Part shown: positions 36,145-38,149 of the stretch, piece after piece
Numbering within the stretch: position 1 is the first letter of the stretch
Layout: each line of letters begins with the position of its first letter
Assembly (NCBI GenBank): GCA_022571415.1
Contig: JACZXW010000015.1
Coordinates: forward strand, 1 to 38,149
Length of the DNA stretch: 38,149 nt
DNA from: Pseudomonadota bacterium
GTDB lineage: Bacteria > Pseudomonadota > Gammaproteobacteria > Pseudomonadales > Azotimanducaceae
Direction of reading: 5' to 3'
Position numbers and translations under genes: made by a program
Notes under the pieces: generated by a model
Told to the model about the DNA's origin: nothing
What the model saw: only the letters and a program-made list of their open reading frames with translations
Databases searched by the model: none

Positions 36145-38149
36145 TCAGCTTCTTACCCTGATGATCTTGTTAGCCCCTTTGATGGTGCGCAACCGTCTGA
36201 TGACATTGGCCAGGTGAACCCTGTCCCTGACTGAAAGTACGATGTTGACCGTGCTGAGCCTGGCGTCTTTTTCGATCATGTTGATTCGTTCCACATTGGC
36301 ATCAGCCGTGGTAATGGTAGATGCGAGTATCGCGACAATACCTTTTTCATATTCCAGTTCTACTCGAAGCTCGACAGAAAACTCCTGCTCTACATTGGGA
36401 TCCCAGCGAGCTGACATAATTTCTTCCGGTTTTTTTCGTAGATCCTGCATGTTCTTGCAGGTTTCCGTATGGATGACGATGCCGCGACCTGCACTGATAT
36501 GCCCGATTATCGGGTCTCCTGGTATAGGCTTGCAGCAGCGGGCATAGTTAACCACCATGCCTTCGGTTCCGAGGATAGCAAGTGGGCCATGGTATTCGTT
36601 TTCATCGATATTGTGCGGCAGGGAGACCAGCTTTCCTGCTATAACATGCGCCATCTGGTTACCAAGGCCCACCTCGGCGAGCAAAGCCGGCAAGTCGGGA
36701 ACCTTGCGATCCTCCAGCACCTTCTTTAATTTGTCGGGGTCAATATCAGCCAGGGATTTCTGATAGGTTTGTAGCGTTCGCTCGAGCAGTCGTTTACCCA
36801 GGGCAACTGATTCGTTGTGTTGCTGGTTCTTTAGTGCATTCCGAATGCTGCTTCTTGCTTTGCCGGTTGTCACGAAACCCAACCAGGCAGGATTGGGTAG
36901 GGCCCCTGGGGCGGTGATGATTTGCACGGTTTGTCCACTCTCCAGCAATGCACTTAAAGGCGCGAGCTTGCGATCAATCCGGCAGGCAACGCAGGTGTTG
37001 CCAATGTCCGTATGCACGGCGTAACCAAAGTCGACAGGGGTCGAACCGTGAGGAAGTTCGTATATTTCGCCCCGTGGAGTAAACACATACACCTCGTCCG
37101 GGAACAGGTCACTTTTTACGCTTTCAATGAATTCGAGTGAACTACCGGCACTTTGTTGTAGTTCAAGGAGCCCTTGCATCCATTCCCTGGCTCGTCTGTG
37201 ACTCCCGGAAGCGGAATCGTCGTTGGATTTATACAACCAGTGACCGGCGATACCATTGTTGGCAACCAGCTCCATTTCAGGCGTCCGGATCTGTATTTCG
37301 ATGGGTATGCCGTGCATACCGAAAAGAGTCGTATGCAGCGACTGATAGCCGTTGGCTTTAGGAATTGCGATGTAGTCTTTAAACCTGCCAGCGACGGGTT
37401 TGTATAGGTTGTGTACTGCGCCGAGCGTGCGGTAGCAGGTATCTACGCTGGCAACGATAATCCTGAATGCGTAAACATCCATAATTTCATGAAAAGAGCG
37501 TCGTTTGGATTTCATCTTGTCGTAGATGCTATACAGATGTTTTTCCCGACCGAACACTTCTGCCTCGATTCCTTCACGTTCAAGACAGGCCGAGATGGAT
37601 TCCCTTACATTGGTCACGACCTCCTTTCGATTTCCCCGTGCTTTCTTGACAGCCCGTTCGATCATGGACGAACGCAAAGGGTACAAGGCTTTAAATCCCA
37701 GCTCCTCGAATTCAATGCGGATATCGTTCATGCCGAGCCGGTTGGCGATCGGGGCATATATCTCGAGGGTTTCACGTGCGATCCTACGGCGCTTTTCGGG
37801 GTCGAGAAAACTTAAAGTTCGCATGTTGTGCAGCCTGTCCGCCAGCTTGACCAGAATGACGCGAATGTCCTTTGCCATTGCGAGCGTCATTTTCTGAAAA
37901 TTTTCGGCTTGGGCTTCTGCCCGGGACTCGAACATGCTTGTCAGTTTGCTTACGCCGTCCACCAGCTCTGCAACCTGATCGTCAAACTCTTTCCCTAGCG
38001 TGTGCTTGGGAATTCCAGTGTCTTCGATCACATCATGCAACAGGGCCGCCATCAGACACTGATGATCCATATGCATGTCTGCCAGTATTGAGGCGACTGC
38101 AAGCGGGTGTGATATGTAGGGTTCGCCAGATCTTCGGGTCTGTCCCTGG
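36145..38149 (-). CDS. spoT: Bifunctional (p)ppGpp synthetase/hydrolase SpoT (5' end beyond window)
   Basis: Stringent-response enzyme that makes and degrades (p)ppGpp. The visible 668 codons begin mid-protein with GQTRRSGEPYISHPLAVA, so the N-terminal start lies past the right edge; ATG 38076 is internal. Domains: HD hydrolase with intact LLHDVIEDT and KLADRLHNMRTL, synthetase with AFRIIVASVDTCYRTLG and GRFKDYIAIPKANGYQSLHT, TGS (VYVFTPRGEIYELPHGSTPVDFGYAVH), and a C-terminal ACT. The RFKD motif and intact HD residues mark it as bifunctional SpoT-type rather than RelA. Confidence 0.96.
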   Translation of the reverse strand, partial: QGQTRRSGEPYISHPLAVASILADMHMDHQCLMAALLHDVIEDTGIPKHTLGKEFDDQVAELVDGVSKLTSMFESRAEAQAENFQKMTLAMAKDIRVILVKLADRLHNMRTLSFLDPEKRRRIARETLEIYAPIANRLGMNDIRIEFEELGFKALYPLRSSMIERAVKKARGNRKEVVTNVRESISACLEREGIEAEVFGREKHLYSIYDKMKSKRRSFHEIMDVYAFRIIVASVDTCYRTLGAVHNLYKPVAGRFKDYIAIPKANGYQSLHTTLFGMHGIPIEIQIRTPEMELVANNGIAGHWLYKSNDDSASGSHRRAREWMQGLLELQQSAGSSLEFIESVKSDLFPDEVYVFTPRGEIYELPHGSTPVDFGYAVHTDIGNTCVACRIDRKLAPLSALLESGQTVQIITAPGALPNPAWLGFVTTGKARSSIRNALKNQQHNESVALGKRLLERTLQTYQKSLADIDPDKLKKVLEDRKVPDLPALLAEVGLGNQMAHVIAGKLVSLPHNIDENEYHGPLAILGTEGMVVNYARCCKPIPGDPIIGHISAGRGIVIHTETCKNMQDLRKKPEEIMSARWDPNVEQEFSVELRVELEYEKGIVAILASTITTADANVERINMIEKDARLSTVNIVLSVRDRVHLANVIRRLRTIKGANKIIRVRS

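Noticed and set aside
37769-37778. Partial parS-like sequence GTTTCACGTG inside spoT
   Set aside because: Only the left part of the 16-bp parS consensus matches; the right arm (CGAT instead of AAAC) breaks the palindrome. It lies within conserved coding sequence.

Overview
This is a near-origin chromosomal segment of a gammaproteobacterium of moderate GC content. The left 21 kb carries the conserved block rnpA-yidD-yidC-mnmE-mnmG-rsmG-parA-parB-atpIBEFHAGDC-glmU-glmS-uvrD, all on the + strand and tightly packed. The right end carries ubiA, a rubredoxin, a dicarboxylate/amino-acid symporter, and the minus-strand operon spoT-ridA-recG. This is the gene content expected left of oriC in Pseudomonas-like gammaproteobacteria. 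The protein sequences are close to the E. coli/Pseudomonas versions, but the genus cannot be resolved by eye. dnaA, rpmH and an obvious oriC are not in the window; they would lie upstream of position 1.

Region 1 (1-8012) holds RNase P protein, the membrane insertion factors YidD/YidC, the tRNA-modifying pair MnmE/MnmG, 16S rRNA methyltransferase RsmG and the ParA/ParB segregation pair. Region 2 (8038-15163) is a complete F1Fo ATP synthase operon with a recognisable promoter in front of atpI and a strong intrinsic terminator after atpC. Region 3 (15119-15480) is the only gene-free stretch over 300 bases. It holds the terminator, a roughly 171-bp element with 21-bp terminal inverted repeats and an internal hairpin (MITE-like), and about four degenerate tandem repeats. 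Region 4 (15481-21068) holds glmU, glmS and uvrD.

Region 5 (21.1-31.2 kb) is accessory. It contains: a TRAP transporter whose binding-protein gene converges on its permease genes; a PadR regulator with a two-gene ABC exporter behind a perfect 30-bp palindrome; and a small divergent MerR-controlled module. The MerR module consists of a SoxR/CueR-like regulator and a DUF4336 protein on one side. On the other side are a protein with a vicinal Cys-Cys pair, a MerF-like two-TM protein with only one of the usual two cysteines, and a YnfA-family membrane protein. The promoter of that operon has the 19-bp spacer and central dyad typical of MerR-family activation. I consider this module the best candidate for an undescribed system, probably handling a thiophilic metal/metalloid or electrophile.

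Region 6 (30.4-38.1 kb) holds a phytanoyl-CoA-dioxygenase-family gene immediately behind ubiA, then a rubredoxin, a DAACS symporter, and recG, ridA and a 5'-truncated spoT (the gene runs off the right end).
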